A stretch of DNA of 64,000 bases from NCBI RefSeq assembly GCF_023282985.1, contig NZ_JAGQDC010000004.1, positions 1 through 64,000 of the forward strand, read 5' to 3'. The notes under the pieces were generated by a model that saw only the letters and a program-made list of their open reading frames with translations, searched no databases and was not told the DNA's origin. Below are positions 19,125 to 27,803 of the stretch, piece after piece. Numbering within the stretch: the first letter of the stretch is position 1; every line of letters starts with the position of its first letter. The stretch comes from Serratia silvae (lineage in GTDB: Bacteria; Pseudomonadota; Gammaproteobacteria; Enterobacterales; Enterobacteriaceae). Made by a program: the position numbers and the translations under genes.

Positions 19125-20738
19125 TCAATCCTCTCGGGCAAAAAGTGCCTCAATAAAGTCATCAGCCTTAAACGGCCGCAAATCTTCGATACCTTCACCA
19201 ACGCCGATATAACGGATCGGGATAGTAAACTGATCGGCGATGGAGAAGATCACCCCGCCTTTGGCGGTACCGTCCAGTTTAGTCAGCGTTATGCCGGTCA
19301 GGCCCACGGCTTCATTAAATAATTTCGCCTGGTTAACCGCATTTTGTCCGGTGCTGGCATCCAGAGTCAGCATAACCTCATGGGGGGCCTGCTCGTCCAG
19401 TTTTTTCATCACCCGCACGATCTTCTTCAGCTCTTCCATCAGGTGCGCCTTGTTCTGCAGGCGACCGGCGGTGTCGGCGATCAGCACATCGATATTGCGG
19501 GCTTTGGCCGCCTGCACCGCATCAAAGATCACCGAAGCGGAATCGGCACCGGTATGCTGAGCGATGACCGGAATACGGTTACGTTCACCCCAGACCTGCA
19601 ACTGCTCAACAGCGGCGGCGCGGAAAGTATCGCCTGCGGCCAGCATCACCGATTTACCTTCGGCCTGGAACTGACGCGCCAGTTTGCCGATGGTGGTGGT
19701 TTTACCCACGCCGTTCACACCAACCATCAGGATCACGAATGGCATTTTGCCGCCGACATCCAGTGGTTGATCCACCTTGGCGAGAATTTCCGCCATCTCT
19801 TCTTTCAGTTTGCCATACAGCGATTCAGCGTCTTTCAGCTGCTTACGGCTGGCGTGCTGAGTGAGAGATTCAATGATTTTACGGGTGGTTTCTACACCAA
19901 CGTCGGCGATTAACAACTGTTCTTCCAGCTCTTCGAACAGATCGTCGTCGATCTTCTTGCCGCGGAATAGTCCGATAAAGCCGGAGCCCAGGTTCTGTTT
20001 GGTTTTCAGCAGGCTGCGTTTAAGGCGCGCGAAGAAGCCTTCTTTGCTCGGGCGTTCTTGCTCTTGCGTAACCGCTGGAGCTAACAGTTCAGGCTGCTCA
20101 GGTTCCGCTTCCAGTTCTGGTTCGATAACCTCTTCAATCACCTCTGGCTCAGGCTCGATAATCTCGGCAGGTGCTTCGATTACCGCTTCAATCACTTCCG
20201 GCTCTGGCTCGATAATTTCAGCAGGTGCTTCGATAACCGCTTCAATCACTTCTGGCTCTGGCTCGATAATCTCGGCAGGCGCTTCGATTACCGCTTCAGC
20301 CACTTCTGGCTCAGGTTCGATAATCTCGGCAGGGACTTCGACTACCGCTTCAATAACCTCTGGCTCTGGCTCGATAATTTCAGCAGGTGCTTCAATAACC
20401 GCTTCAATCAGCTCTGGTTCTTCTGCTTGCCGCTCAGGCTGTTGCACTGCGGTAACTTCTTCGATCGCCACTGGCTCAGCGTGATGTTCGTCCAGCGGCA
20501 GGATATTTTCGGCAATAGGCTCGCCGCTCAGGCTGCTATCCCACTCCCCTGGGGTATCTTTGGTGGCGGCTGGTGCAGACTCCTGAGTGGGAAGTTTATC
20601 GTCCAGTTTGGGGGCAGCCGGGGTTTCTGCGGCCTGCTGTTCCGCCGGTTCTACGGCAGATTCAGGTTGCTGCTGCTCTTCTTCCTTCTGGCCGAAGCCC
20701 AGCCAGGAGAAAAACCCACGTTTTTTATCTTTTGCCAT
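19125..20738 (-). CDS. ftsY: Signal recognition particle receptor FtsY
   Basis: GTPase receptor that docks SRP-ribosome complexes to the inner membrane and SecYEG. The 537-residue protein has a basic/aromatic N-terminus (KRGFFSWLGFGQK), a long acidic A domain (about 20-235), then the N and G domains with G1 GVNGVGKTTTIGKLA, DTAGRLQNK and TKLDGTAKGG. The A domain carries five in-frame 18-residue repeats (PAEIIEPEPEVIEAVIEA type), making the protein about 40 residues longer than in E. coli (497). First gene of ftsYEX. Confidence 0.97.
   Translation of the reverse strand: MAKDKKRGFFSWLGFGQKEEEQQQPESAVEPAEQQAAETPAAPKLDDKLPTQESAPAATKDTPGEWDSSLSGEPIAENILPLDEHHAEPVAIEEVTAVQQPERQAEEPELIEAVIEAPAEIIEPEPEVIEAVVEVPAEIIEPEPEVAEAVIEAPAEIIEPEPEVIEAVIEAPAEIIEPEPEVIEAVIEAPAEIIEPEPEVIEEVIEPELEAEPEQPELLAPAVTQEQERPSKEGFFARLKRSLLKTKQNLGSGFIGLFRGKKIDDDLFEELEEQLLIADVGVETTRKIIESLTQHASRKQLKDAESLYGKLKEEMAEILAKVDQPLDVGGKMPFVILMVGVNGVGKTTTIGKLARQFQAEGKSVMLAAGDTFRAAAVEQLQVWGERNRIPVIAQHTGADSASVIFDAVQAAKARNIDVLIADTAGRLQNKAHLMEELKKIVRVMKKLDEQAPHEVMLTLDASTGQNAVNQAKLFNEAVGLTGITLTKLDGTAKGGVIFSIADQFTIPIRYIGVGEGIEDLRPFKADDFIEALFARED
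20156..20425 (-). repeat. Five tandem 54-bp repeats inside ftsY
   Basis: The motif CGATAAT(C/T)T(C)(G/A)GCAGG recurs at 20156, 20210, 20264, 20318 and 20372, exactly 54 bp apart. Each unit encodes 18 acidic residues. The units differ at a few bases (T/A, C/T third positions and one A-to-G giving PAEIIEPEPEVAEA), so the array is partly diverged. Copy number could vary between strains by slippage. Confidence 0.95.
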
Positions 20739-20958
20739 GCTCTGACCTACTCCGTACCAATGGCTTAATGTCCACGGAAATCTAATTAACTAATTATTTT
20801 TTGAGTTTATCACTTTCCCTCGCGCAGCAATACGCATCGGCAATGCTTTCATCACGGTAGTTTTAACGCTCCCACCGCCTCCAGGCTGCAACTTATCCGC
20901 AATCCGGTATAGAATGGCGGCAACTTTTCGTTAACCCCGCAACTGATTAAGACTCTTT

Positions 20959-21582
20959 ATGGCAAAACAACCACCGCGCGGCGCGCTCAAAAAACCGCAG
21001 ACGGCCTCCGCTGGCCAGATCCGCATCATCGGCGGCCAATGGCGCGGGCGCAAACTGCCGGTGCCCAACAGCGAAGGGCTGCGGCCAACCACCGACCGCG
21101 TACGCGAAACCTTGTTCAACTGGCTGGCACCGGTGATCCGTGGCGCTCGCTGTCTGGACTGCTTCGCGGGTAGTGGTGCGTTGGGGTTGGAAGCGCTGTC
21201 GCGCTATGCCGAAAGCGCCACGCTGCTGGAGTATGAGCGGCCAGTCGCGCAACAGTTGGGGAAAAACCTGACGCTGTTGCAAGGCAATGGCAGCGTCGTT
21301 AATACCAACGCCTTGACCTGGTTGGCAGGCAATGGGCAACCTTTTGACGTGGTGTTTCTCGATCCCCCGTTCCGTAAAGGGCTGCTGGCCGAAACCATCA
21401 CGCTGTTGGAACAGCAGGGCTGGTTAGCGAACGAGGCCTGGATTTACGTCGAGGCGGAAGCCGAAAGCGCCGCCACCGATGTCCCTGCAACCTGGACATT
21501 GCACCGCGAGAAGGTCGCTGGCCAGGTAGCCTACCGCCTTTACCTCCGCACCCTTGAGGAGAAAACCGAACATGCTGATTAA
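20959..21582 (+). CDS. rsmD: 16S rRNA m2G966 methyltransferase RsmD
   Basis: SAM-dependent methyltransferase acting on G966 of 16S rRNA in the assembled 30S particle, 207 residues. The N-terminus has IRIIGGQWRGRKLPV and LRPTTDRVRETLFNWL; the SAM site is CLDCFAGSGALGLEALSR near 63, and the catalytic motif IV is FLDPPF near 135. It is divergent from ftsY across a 220-bp gap and overlaps yhhL by 11 bases. Confidence 0.96.
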   Translation: MAKQPPRGALKKPQTASAGQIRIIGGQWRGRKLPVPNSEGLRPTTDRVRETLFNWLAPVIRGARCLDCFAGSGALGLEALSRYAESATLLEYERPVAQQLGKNLTLLQGNGSVVNTNALTWLAGNGQPFDVVFLDPPFRKGLLAETITLLEQQGWLANEAWIYVEAEAESAATDVPATWTLHREKVAGQVAYRLYLRTLEEKTEHAD

Positions 21583-21844
21583 TCTGGGCCGTCTGCTGAT
21601 GCTGTGCGTGTGGGGCTTTCTGCTCACCAACCTGTTTCACCCGTACCCCAAGCCGCTGACCTACTTCATCAACGTCGCCTTGTTCTTTATGGTGGTGATG
21701 CACGGGCTACAACTGGTGTTACTGAAATCCACCCAGCCGAAAGACCAACCCATCAGCCGCTGGCTGGAAACCAAGATCTTTATTTTTGGCGTGTTTGAGA
21801 TGCTGGACTGGCAAAAAAAGCAGCCACCTCTGAAGAAAAAATAG
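21572..21844 (+). CDS. yhhL: YhhL-like DUF1145 inner-membrane protein
   Basis: A 90-residue protein with two hydrophobic segments (LGRLLMLCVWGFLLTNLF and FINVALFFMVVMHGLQLVLL) and a basic C-terminus ending PPLKKK. It matches the small DUF1145 protein always found after rsmD in enterics; function unknown. Start ATG 21572 has GAGGAG upstream inside rsmD, indicating coupling. Confidence 0.85.
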   Translation: MLINLGRLLMLCVWGFLLTNLFHPYPKPLTYFINVALFFMVVMHGLQLVLLKSTQPKDQPISRWLETKIFIFGVFEMLDWQKKQPPLKKK

Positions 21845-21852
21845 CCTTTAAC

Positions 21853-21872
21853 GGGCGCCGCATGCGGCGCCC
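21853..21872. repeat. GGGCGC-type intergenic palindrome, copy 1
   Basis: GGGCGCCGCATGCGGCGCCC is a perfect 20-bp palindrome between convergent yhhL and yhhM and abuts the yhhM stop codon. Related GGGCGC...GCGCCC hairpins occur at 33634, 34829, 35673 and 53657. It likely acts as a 3' hairpin for both genes. Confidence 0.7.
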
Positions 21873-22232
21873 CTACGACGTCTGTGCCGTGAAGGAGATA
21901 AAACGGGTGCCCTGTAGGCTCAGCGTGCCCTGAGCGCCTTTATCTATCTGATTATATTGCTGCTGCGGCAGCGGCATTTTGATCTCACTGCCGCCCGTCA
22001 ACGGACGGAAATACACTTCGTAACGCATATCTTCCACTACGATATTTTCCCGCTGCCGCGAACGACGATTTGGCGAGGGGAACTCCCGCTTGGCACTGAC
22101 TTCCACCTGCAATGTACGCACCGGCTGGCGGTCATTATCCGCATCCTGACGGCGCTTGTTGAGGTATTGGCGGGTCGCCAGCACCGCAATCAGCGCGATC
22201 ACGGCAACGAAAAACAACGGTGGCTTACTCAT
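21873..22232 (-). CDS. yhhM: YhhM-like DUF2500 membrane-anchored protein
   Basis: A 119-residue protein with one N-terminal membrane segment (PPLFFVAVIALIAVLAT) and a small soluble domain (RTLQVEVSAKREFPSPN, YEVYFRPLTGGSEIKMPLPQ) typical of DUF2500. Function unknown. ATG 22232 is preceded by GAGGAAA at good spacing; the frame is open further upstream without a ribosome site. Convergent with yhhL. Confidence 0.85.
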   Translation of the reverse strand: MSKPPLFFVAVIALIAVLATRQYLNKRRQDADNDRQPVRTLQVEVSAKREFPSPNRRSRQRENIVVEDMRYEVYFRPLTGGSEIKMPLPQQQYNQIDKGAQGTLSLQGTRFISFTAQTS

Positions 22233-22392
22233 TGACGACTTTCCTCTTTTACCCGGCGGATTTCCGCGCCTAAGACCGCGTAAACATAGCATTCTGAAGA
22301 AAGCATTGTCGAACCTATGCGCGCTGCTTACACTGGAAGAGTGACAACCTGGAGTTGGTTATCCCGGCTCCCATCATAAATAAGGAAGACAT

Positions 22393-23019
22393 ATGAGTTG
22401 GCCGTTCCTTGCCGTATTTTTTTCCGGTTGGTTGTTCGTTGATGCCTCCTATCGCGGCCCGCGCTGGCAGCGCTGGGTGTTTAAACCGGTCACCTTGCTG
22501 CTGTTGCTGTTATTAGCCTGGCAGGCTCCGGTATTGGGCCCTGCGGGTTACCTGATCGTTTTAGGCCTGTTGGCGACGCTGGCGGGTGACGCCTTGCTGT
22601 TGCTGCCGCGTGAGCGGGTGCTGTACGCCATCGGCGCTTTCTTCCTCTCACACCTGCTGTATACCCTGAGCTTTGCCAGCCAGATGACTTTCAGCCTGTT
22701 CTGGCCCTTGCCGCTGGTGCTGCTGGTGATTGGTGCTCTGCTGCTGGCCATCATCTGGAGCCGGTTGGAAGAGATGCGCTGGCCGATCGCCACGCTGGTC
22801 GCCATGGCGCTACTGATGGTGTGGCTGGCGGGGGAACAATATTTCCTGCGCAGTACCGACTTTGGCTTCTCATTGCTGGCGGGCACCTCGCTGCTGCTGT
22901 TGGCGAATATCGTCTGGCTGCTGAACCGCTATCGCTTTACCTTCCGCGCGGCAGATGCCGTGGTCGCCTTCTGCTACTTCTCCGGGCATTTCCTGATCGT
23001 TCGCTCGCTGTATCTGTAA
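22393..23019 (+). CDS. yhhN: YhhN family (TMEM86-like) membrane protein
   Basis: A 208-residue protein with about eight hydrophobic helices and the YhhN family features [26 protein letters not shown] and a C-terminal [19 protein letters not shown]. Eukaryotic relatives (TMEM86B) are lysoplasmalogenases, so hydrolysis of ether lipids is possible but unproven for the bacterial protein. It keeps the E. coli position between yhhM and zntA. Confidence 0.92.
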   Translation: MSWPFLAVFFSGWLFVDASYRGPRWQRWVFKPVTLLLLLLLAWQAPVLGPAGYLIVLGLLATLAGDALLLLPRERVLYAIGAFFLSHLLYTLSFASQMTFSLFWPLPLVLLVIGALLLAIIWSRLEEMRWPIATLVAMALLMVWLAGEQYFLRSTDFGFSLLAGTSLLLLANIVWLLNRYRFTFRAADAVVAFCYFSGHFLIVRSLYL

Positions 23020-23094
23020 TGGCAGGCTACGGGTTCGGGCAACCGGATCCGTAGCGCCCCTGCAATGCAATTAACAATAATTCTCATATCGCGC

Positions 23095-23126
23095 TTGACT
23101 CTGGAGTCAGCTCCAAGGTGTAGAGT
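23095..23126 (+). promoter_or_regulatory. ZntR-type zntA promoter
   Basis: TTGACT and TAGAGT hexamers are separated by 20 bp, the over-long spacing used by MerR-family activators. The spacer contains the dyad CTGGAGTC-AGCTCCA, closely similar to the E. coli zntA operator. ZntR with bound zinc would untwist this spacer and activate zntA. Confidence 0.9.
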
Positions 23127-23165
23127 GCTTGTTGAGATGATATTGGATTGCCTGAAGGGGGCGTT

Positions 23166-25502
23166 ATGCAGACTCATAAACCACATAATCACCAAGAACA
23201 TCAGCATCAAGAACATACCCACGATCATGGCTGTGGCTGTAGTCATGACCACGCTAAAACCCAGCATGGCTGTAGCAGTGAAAAAACCACGGCAGGAGCA
23301 ACCGCTGCCCATGACCATCATGCGTCCCATGAGCACGGCGCCAACTGTTGCAGTAGCGATGACCACGACGATCCTGATGAGGAAAGCGACAGGCTGGCTG
23401 CCGTTCCCCCTTCCGGCAGCCAGCGTTTCAGTTGGAAAGTCACCGGCATGGATTGCCCGAGCTGTGCCAAGAAAATCGAAAATGCCGTGACGTCGATCCC
23501 CGGCGTCGACAGCGCTCGCGTGCTGTTTGCCACGGAAAAACTGGTGGTGGATGCCCAATCCGACGTCAGCATGCAGATCCAGGACGCGGTAAAACAGGCT
23601 GGCTTTACCCTGTTAGGGACTACCCCGGCGGCACAAGGCGATGAGCCGAAAGCCTCCCGGTTTGGTGAGTACGGCCCTCTGATACTGCTCTCCGCGCTGA
23701 TGGTGCTCAGCTGGGTTCTCGACTTCTTCAACCCACGGCTGGGCGAAATTGCCTTTATCGCTACTACGCTGGTCGGCCTGGTGCCGATTGCCAGCAAAGC
23801 CTTGCGGCTGATTCGGTCGGGCACGCCGTTTGCCATAGAAACCCTGATGAGCGTTGCCGCCATCGGTGCGCTGTTTATCGGTGCCACCGCCGAAGCGGCC
23901 ATGGTGCTGCTGCTATTTATGGTGGGAGAACTGCTGGAATCCTACGCCGCCAATCGTGCACGCCGTGGCGTGAAGGCATTGATGGAACTGGTGCCGGAAG
24001 ATGCTCTGCTTATCCAGGGTAGCGTACGTAAACGCGTGCCGGTGGCCAGCCTGCGCCCCGGTGACGTGATAGAGATCGCGCCCGGTGGCCGCTTGCCTGC
24101 CGATGCCGAATTGCTAAACCCGTTCGCCAGCTTTGACGAAAGCGCTTTAACCGGTGAATCCGTGCCGGTAGAACGCCAACAGGGTCAGAAAGTGGCCGCT
24201 GGCAGCCTGTCCGTCGATCAGGCCGCGCAGATGAAGGTCACTTCCGAGCCGGGCAAAAATGCCATCGACCGTATCCTGCAGCTGATTGAAGAGGCCGAAG
24301 AGCGCCGGGCACCGATTGAACGCTTCCTAGACCGCTTCAGCCGTTATTACACCCCGGCGATCATGCTGCTGGCCGTGGCGGTGATCCTGGTTCCACCGCT
24401 GCTGTTTGCCGAACCTTGGGAGATGTGGATTTACCGGGGTCTGACCTTGCTGCTGATCGGCTGTCCGTGTGCCTTGGTGATCTCTACGCCAGCGGCCATC
24501 ACCTCCGGCCTTGCGGCGGCCACACGCCGAGGTGCGCTGATTAAAGGCGGTGCGGCATTGGAACAGTTGGGCCAAGTGCAGACCATCGCGTTCGACAAAA
24601 CCGGTACGCTGACCGAAGGCAAACCGACGGTGACCGACGTGCTGCCAGCAGAGGGCCTTAGCGAGCAACAACTGCTTGCCATCGCAGCGGCTGTCGAGGC
24701 GGGCTCACACCACCCATTGGCACAAGCTATCGTCAACCGCGCAGCGGAAAACGGGGCTACGTTGCCGCTGGCCGAAGGTCGCCGGGCGCTGGCAGGTATC
24801 GGGGTTGAGGGGAAAGTCGACGGTAAAACCATTCTGATCAGCGCACCGGGCAAGTTGACGGAAAGCCAGTTGGGCAGCGAATGGCGCAACCGGGTAGAAA
24901 CGCTGGAAACGGCGGGTAAAACCGCAGTGGTGGTGTTAGAAAACGGGCAGCCTATCGGTTTACTGGCGTTGCGTGACACCTTACGCAGTGACGCCAAACA
25001 GGCGATTATCGAGCTGGCCGAGTTGGGGATCCGTGGCGTAATGCTCACCGGCGACAACCCGCGTGCAGCGGCCGCCATTGCCAATGAACTGGGGATTGAT
25101 TACCGCGCTGGGTTAATGCCGGAAGACAAAGTGAAAGCGGTAACCGAGCTGAGCAAGCTGCAACCCACCGCCATGATCGGCGACGGTATCAACGATGCCC
25201 CGGCGATGAAAGCCGCCAGCATTGGTATTGCGATGGGGAGCGGCACCGACGTAGCGTTGGAAACGGCCGATGCCGCACTGACGCACAACCGCTTGACCGG
25301 CGTTGCCGAGATGATCCGCATCTCCCGCGCTACACACGCCAATATTCGCCAGAACATTACCATTGCGCTAGGGCTGAAAGCGATTTTCCTGGTCACCACC
25401 CTGCTGGGGATGACCGGCCTGTGGCTGGCCGTATTGGCAGACTCCGGGGCGACCGCACTGGTGACCGCCAACGCCTTACGGTTGCTGAAAAAACGCACAT
25501 AA
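23166..25502 (+). CDS. zntA: Zn(II)/Cd(II)/Pb(II)-exporting P1B-type ATPase ZntA
   Basis: Inner-membrane pump exporting excess zinc, cadmium and lead. The 778-residue protein has a His/Cys-rich N-terminal tail (about 1-75, with several HDH, CGC and CC groups), one heavy-metal-associated domain with GMDCPSC at 94-100, the transport motif CPCALVIS, phosphorylation site DKTGTLT, HP dipeptide in GSHHPLAQA and GDGINDAPA. The tail makes it about 45 residues longer than E. coli ZntA (732). ATG 23166 has GGGGG upstream; a TTG six codons earlier is less likely. Confidence 0.97.
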   Translation: MQTHKPHNHQEHQHQEHTHDHGCGCSHDHAKTQHGCSSEKTTAGATAAHDHHASHEHGANCCSSDDHDDPDEESDRLAAVPPSGSQRFSWKVTGMDCPSCAKKIENAVTSIPGVDSARVLFATEKLVVDAQSDVSMQIQDAVKQAGFTLLGTTPAAQGDEPKASRFGEYGPLILLSALMVLSWVLDFFNPRLGEIAFIATTLVGLVPIASKALRLIRSGTPFAIETLMSVAAIGALFIGATAEAAMVLLLFMVGELLESYAANRARRGVKALMELVPEDALLIQGSVRKRVPVASLRPGDVIEIAPGGRLPADAELLNPFASFDESALTGESVPVERQQGQKVAAGSLSVDQAAQMKVTSEPGKNAIDRILQLIEEAEERRAPIERFLDRFSRYYTPAIMLLAVAVILVPPLLFAEPWEMWIYRGLTLLLIGCPCALVISTPAAITSGLAAATRRGALIKGGAALEQLGQVQTIAFDKTGTLTEGKPTVTDVLPAEGLSEQQLLAIAAAVEAGSHHPLAQAIVNRAAENGATLPLAEGRRALAGIGVEGKVDGKTILISAPGKLTESQLGSEWRNRVETLETAGKTAVVVLENGQPIGLLALRDTLRSDAKQAIIELAELGIRGVMLTGDNPRAAAAIANELGIDYRAGLMPEDKVKAVTELSKLQPTAMIGDGINDAPAMKAASIGIAMGSGTDVALETADAALTHNRLTGVAEMIRISRATHANIRQNITIALGLKAIFLVTTLLGMTGLWLAVLADSGATALVTANALRLLKKRT

Positions 25503-25510
25503 TCGATAAT

Positions 25511-25543
25511 CTGTCAGGCCCGTTATGGAAATGGGCCTGACAG
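25511..25543. terminator. Bidirectional hairpin between zntA and tusA
   Basis: CTGTCAGGCCC and GGGCCTGACAG form a perfect 11-bp stem between the convergent zntA and tusA genes. There is no long T-run, so it may act mainly as a 3' stabiliser. Confidence 0.7.
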
Positions 25544-25551
25544 CAATAGGA

Positions 25552-25803
25552 TTATTCGGCCAGGCCCTTACGCAGCAGATAGCGATACGGGGCCTGCTCG
25601 GTTTCCTGGGCCACCAGCGTATGTTCCATAAAGCGGCAAAAACCCGGGATGTCGCGAGTAGTGGCCGGATCGTCGGCGATAATCAGCAAGGTTTTACCGT
25701 TATCCATATGGCGCACGGTTTTGCGCACCATCATGACCGGTTCCGGACAGCGCAGCCCCAGCGCGTCTAGCGTCTGGTCTGCCTGGGCAAAAATGTCAGT
25801 CAT
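25552..25803 (-). CDS. tusA: Sulfur carrier protein TusA
   Basis: TusA accepts persulfide sulfur from IscS and passes it to TusBCD/E and MnmA for 2-thiouridine synthesis at tRNA wobble positions. The 83-residue protein has the conserved [17 protein letters not shown] motif with the sulfur-carrying Cys, and a compact beta-alpha fold length. E. coli TusA (SirA/YhhP) is 81 residues. Confidence 0.96.
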   Translation of the reverse strand: MTDIFAQADQTLDALGLRCPEPVMMVRKTVRHMDNGKTLLIIADDPATTRDIPGFCRFMEHTLVAQETEQAPYRYLLRKGLAE

Positions 25804-26000
25804 ACATCTCTCTCGATCTAAAACGATCGGCGAACCCTCGCCGGATCTGATTACCCGCTAGTTTACGCCGGTAGTTTTTCTGCGCAAGACACGTTAACGT
25901 TTGCGTTAAATTTAACCATTGCATTGAATGCCCAAACGCGTACCATGTGCCGCGCAGTTAACAATGGGTTCCCTCACCCCACACTCAAAAAGGCTACATT

Positions 26001-26666
26001 ATGTATTCGTTTACCGATCGACAACGCTTAATCGCGTTGGTTTGGCTATCGCTATTCCACATCGCCATCATTACTTCCAGCAACTACCTGGTGCAGTTGC
26101 CGATCAGCATTTTCGGCTTTCACACCACCTGGGGTGCCTTCACTTTTCCGTTTATCTTCCTGGCCACTGACCTGACCGTGCGGATCTTCGGTGCCCCGCT
26201 GGCACGCAGGATTATCCTTGCGGTGATGGTTCCGGCGCTGTTTATCTCCTATGTGATCTCCACCGTCACTTTCCAGGGCGAATGGCAGGGCTTTGCCGCC
26301 TTGACCAGCTTCAACCTGTTTGTGGCGCGTATCGCCGCCGCCAGCTTCATGGCCTACGTGCTGGGCCAGATCCTGGACGTGCAGGTATTCAACCGCCTAC
26401 GCCAACGCAGCGCCTGGTGGGTTGCCCCCGCCGCGGCCATGTTCCTGGGCAATATCAGCGATACCCTGGCCTTCTTCTTTATCGCCTTCTACCAAAGTAG
26501 CGACCCCTTTATGGCCGCCAACTGGGTGGAGATCGCGCTGGTGGATTACAGCTTCAAGGTGCTGATCTGCCTGGTGTTCTTCCTGCCGATGTACGGGCTG
26601 CTGCTTAATATGCTGCTCAAACGCTTGGCAGAACGCCAACCCGCCAACCGGTTTCAACTGAGTTAA
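26001..26666 (+). CDS. yhhQ: Queuosine precursor transporter YhhQ
   Basis: A 221-residue inner-membrane protein with about six helices, importing queuosine precursors (preQ0/preQ1) for tRNA modification in E. coli. The family blocks SNYLVQLPISIFGFHTTWG and FIFLATDLTVRIFG are present, as is MFLGNISDTLAFFFIAFY. No riboswitch is evident in the 200-bp upstream spacer. It is divergent from tusA as in E. coli. Confidence 0.95.
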   Translation: MYSFTDRQRLIALVWLSLFHIAIITSSNYLVQLPISIFGFHTTWGAFTFPFIFLATDLTVRIFGAPLARRIILAVMVPALFISYVISTVTFQGEWQGFAALTSFNLFVARIAAASFMAYVLGQILDVQVFNRLRQRSAWWVAPAAAMFLGNISDTLAFFFIAFYQSSDPFMAANWVEIALVDYSFKVLICLVFFLPMYGLLLNMLLKRLAERQPANRFQLS

Positions 26667-26714
26667 CCCTGCTTCTCGGTTATTATGGGCAGCTTGATTT
26701 TACGGAGGCTGCCC

Positions 26715-27149
26715 ATGCGCTTAACCACTCGCCAAGCTACACTTGAAGAGATCCACTCTCTTTACCTCTGCATTCCAGAATTTGGCAGCCTGCACAGCCT
26801 GAGCGATTTGCAGCAACGCATCGGGAATAACCCTTCTCACGGCTTGATTGCCGAAATTGATGGCCAGGCAGCCGGTTTTAAACTCGGCTATCAAACCACG
26901 CCTGGGGAGTTCTACAGCTGGCTGGGGGCAGTTTTACCTGCCTTTCGCCGCAAAGGGGTCGCCCAAGCCATGCTGGCGGAGCAGGAGCATTGGGCGCGTT
27001 CGCAAGGCTATCAACAGCTGTGGGTAAAAACCCGCAACCAGTTCCGCGCCATGCTAATAATGCTCATTAGCCACGAATATCAGATTTTCACTCTAGAAAA
27101 GAAAGGCGAAGTAGACGAGTATCGTCTATTACTTAAAAAAAACCTGTGA
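26715..27149 (+). CDS. GNAT family N-acetyltransferase
   Basis: A 144-residue acetyltransferase of unknown substrate. Motif A for acetyl-CoA binding reads LPAFRRKGVAQAMLAEQE near residue 78, preceded by YSWLGAV. ATG 26715 has GGAGG eight bases upstream. It is absent at this position in E. coli, where yhhQ is followed by dcrB; it lies 48 bp after yhhQ and 53 bp before dcrB on the same strand, so co-transcription is likely. Confidence 0.85.
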   Translation: MRLTTRQATLEEIHSLYLCIPEFGSLHSLSDLQQRIGNNPSHGLIAEIDGQAAGFKLGYQTTPGEFYSWLGAVLPAFRRKGVAQAMLAEQEHWARSQGYQQLWVKTRNQFRAMLIMLISHEYQIFTLEKKGEVDEYRLLLKKNL

Positions 27150-27202
27150 CATCTAGCCATACGGTCAACCAACTCTATCTGCAAAGGAATAAGGAACACC
27201 AG

Positions 27203-27766
27203 ATGCGTAAAGTAACAAAATTGATGGGTATCAGCCTGTTGGTGTTGGGCCTGGCGGCATGTGACAGCGCCACCAAAGACAGCAGTGCACCAGCAGGCAA
27301 CGCAGCCACCAGTGTGCCAACCGGGCAACAGGTAAGTTTACTTGATGGCAAATTGACCTTTACTCTGCCAAACGGTATGGCCGATCAGAGCGGTAAGCTG
27401 GGCAGCCAGGCCAATAACATGCACGTCTATGCCGACAGTACCGGCCAGCGTGCGCTGATCGTGATCGTCGCGGATAAGGCAGATAGCGATCTGGAAACCT
27501 TGGCCACTCGCCTGGAAGGGCAACAACGCGCCCGCGACACCAACCTGCAGGTCATTACCAATAAAGCCGTTGAAATTAACGGGGTGCCAATGCGCCAAGT
27601 GGATAGCATCATCACCAGCGGCGGTCAAAAGGCCTACTCTGCAGTACTGCTTGGTACCACGGCGGACAGCAAAATGCTGACCGTACAGGTCACACTGCCA
27701 GCAGATAACCAACAGCAGGCTCAAAGCGAAGCCGCAGGTATTTTCAGTACCGTGAAGGTCAAATAA
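27203..27766 (+). CDS. dcrB: Lipoprotein DcrB
   Basis: A 187-residue lipoprotein with signal peptide and lipobox LGLAAC (Cys19), then a DcrB domain containing LLDGKLTFTLPNGM and QRALIVIVADKADSDLE. In E. coli dcrB is needed for phage C1 and C6 infection and contributes to envelope homeostasis. ATG 27203 precedes the MRKVTKLMGISLLVLG signal; the upstream frame extension has no ribosome site. Confidence 0.93.
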   Translation: MRKVTKLMGISLLVLGLAACDSATKDSSAPAGNAATSVPTGQQVSLLDGKLTFTLPNGMADQSGKLGSQANNMHVYADSTGQRALIVIVADKADSDLETLATRLEGQQRARDTNLQVITNKAVEINGVPMRQVDSIITSGGQKAYSAVLLGTTADSKMLTVQVTLPADNQQQAQSEAAGIFSTVKVK

Positions 27767-27775
27767 TGCCCGCCG

Positions 27776-27793
27776 GGGCCAGCATGCTGGCCC
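27776..27793. terminator. Hairpin between dcrB and glpC
   Basis: GGGCCAGCATGCTGGCCC is a perfect 18-bp palindrome followed by GTTT, lying between convergent dcrB and glpC. Confidence 0.65.
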
Positions 27794-27803
27794 GTTTAAA
27801 CTG

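Noticed and set aside
19861-20484. A long plus-strand frame rich in Ser/Gly opposite ftsY
   Set aside because: It is an antisense reflection of the 54-bp repeats in ftsY, with no start signals.
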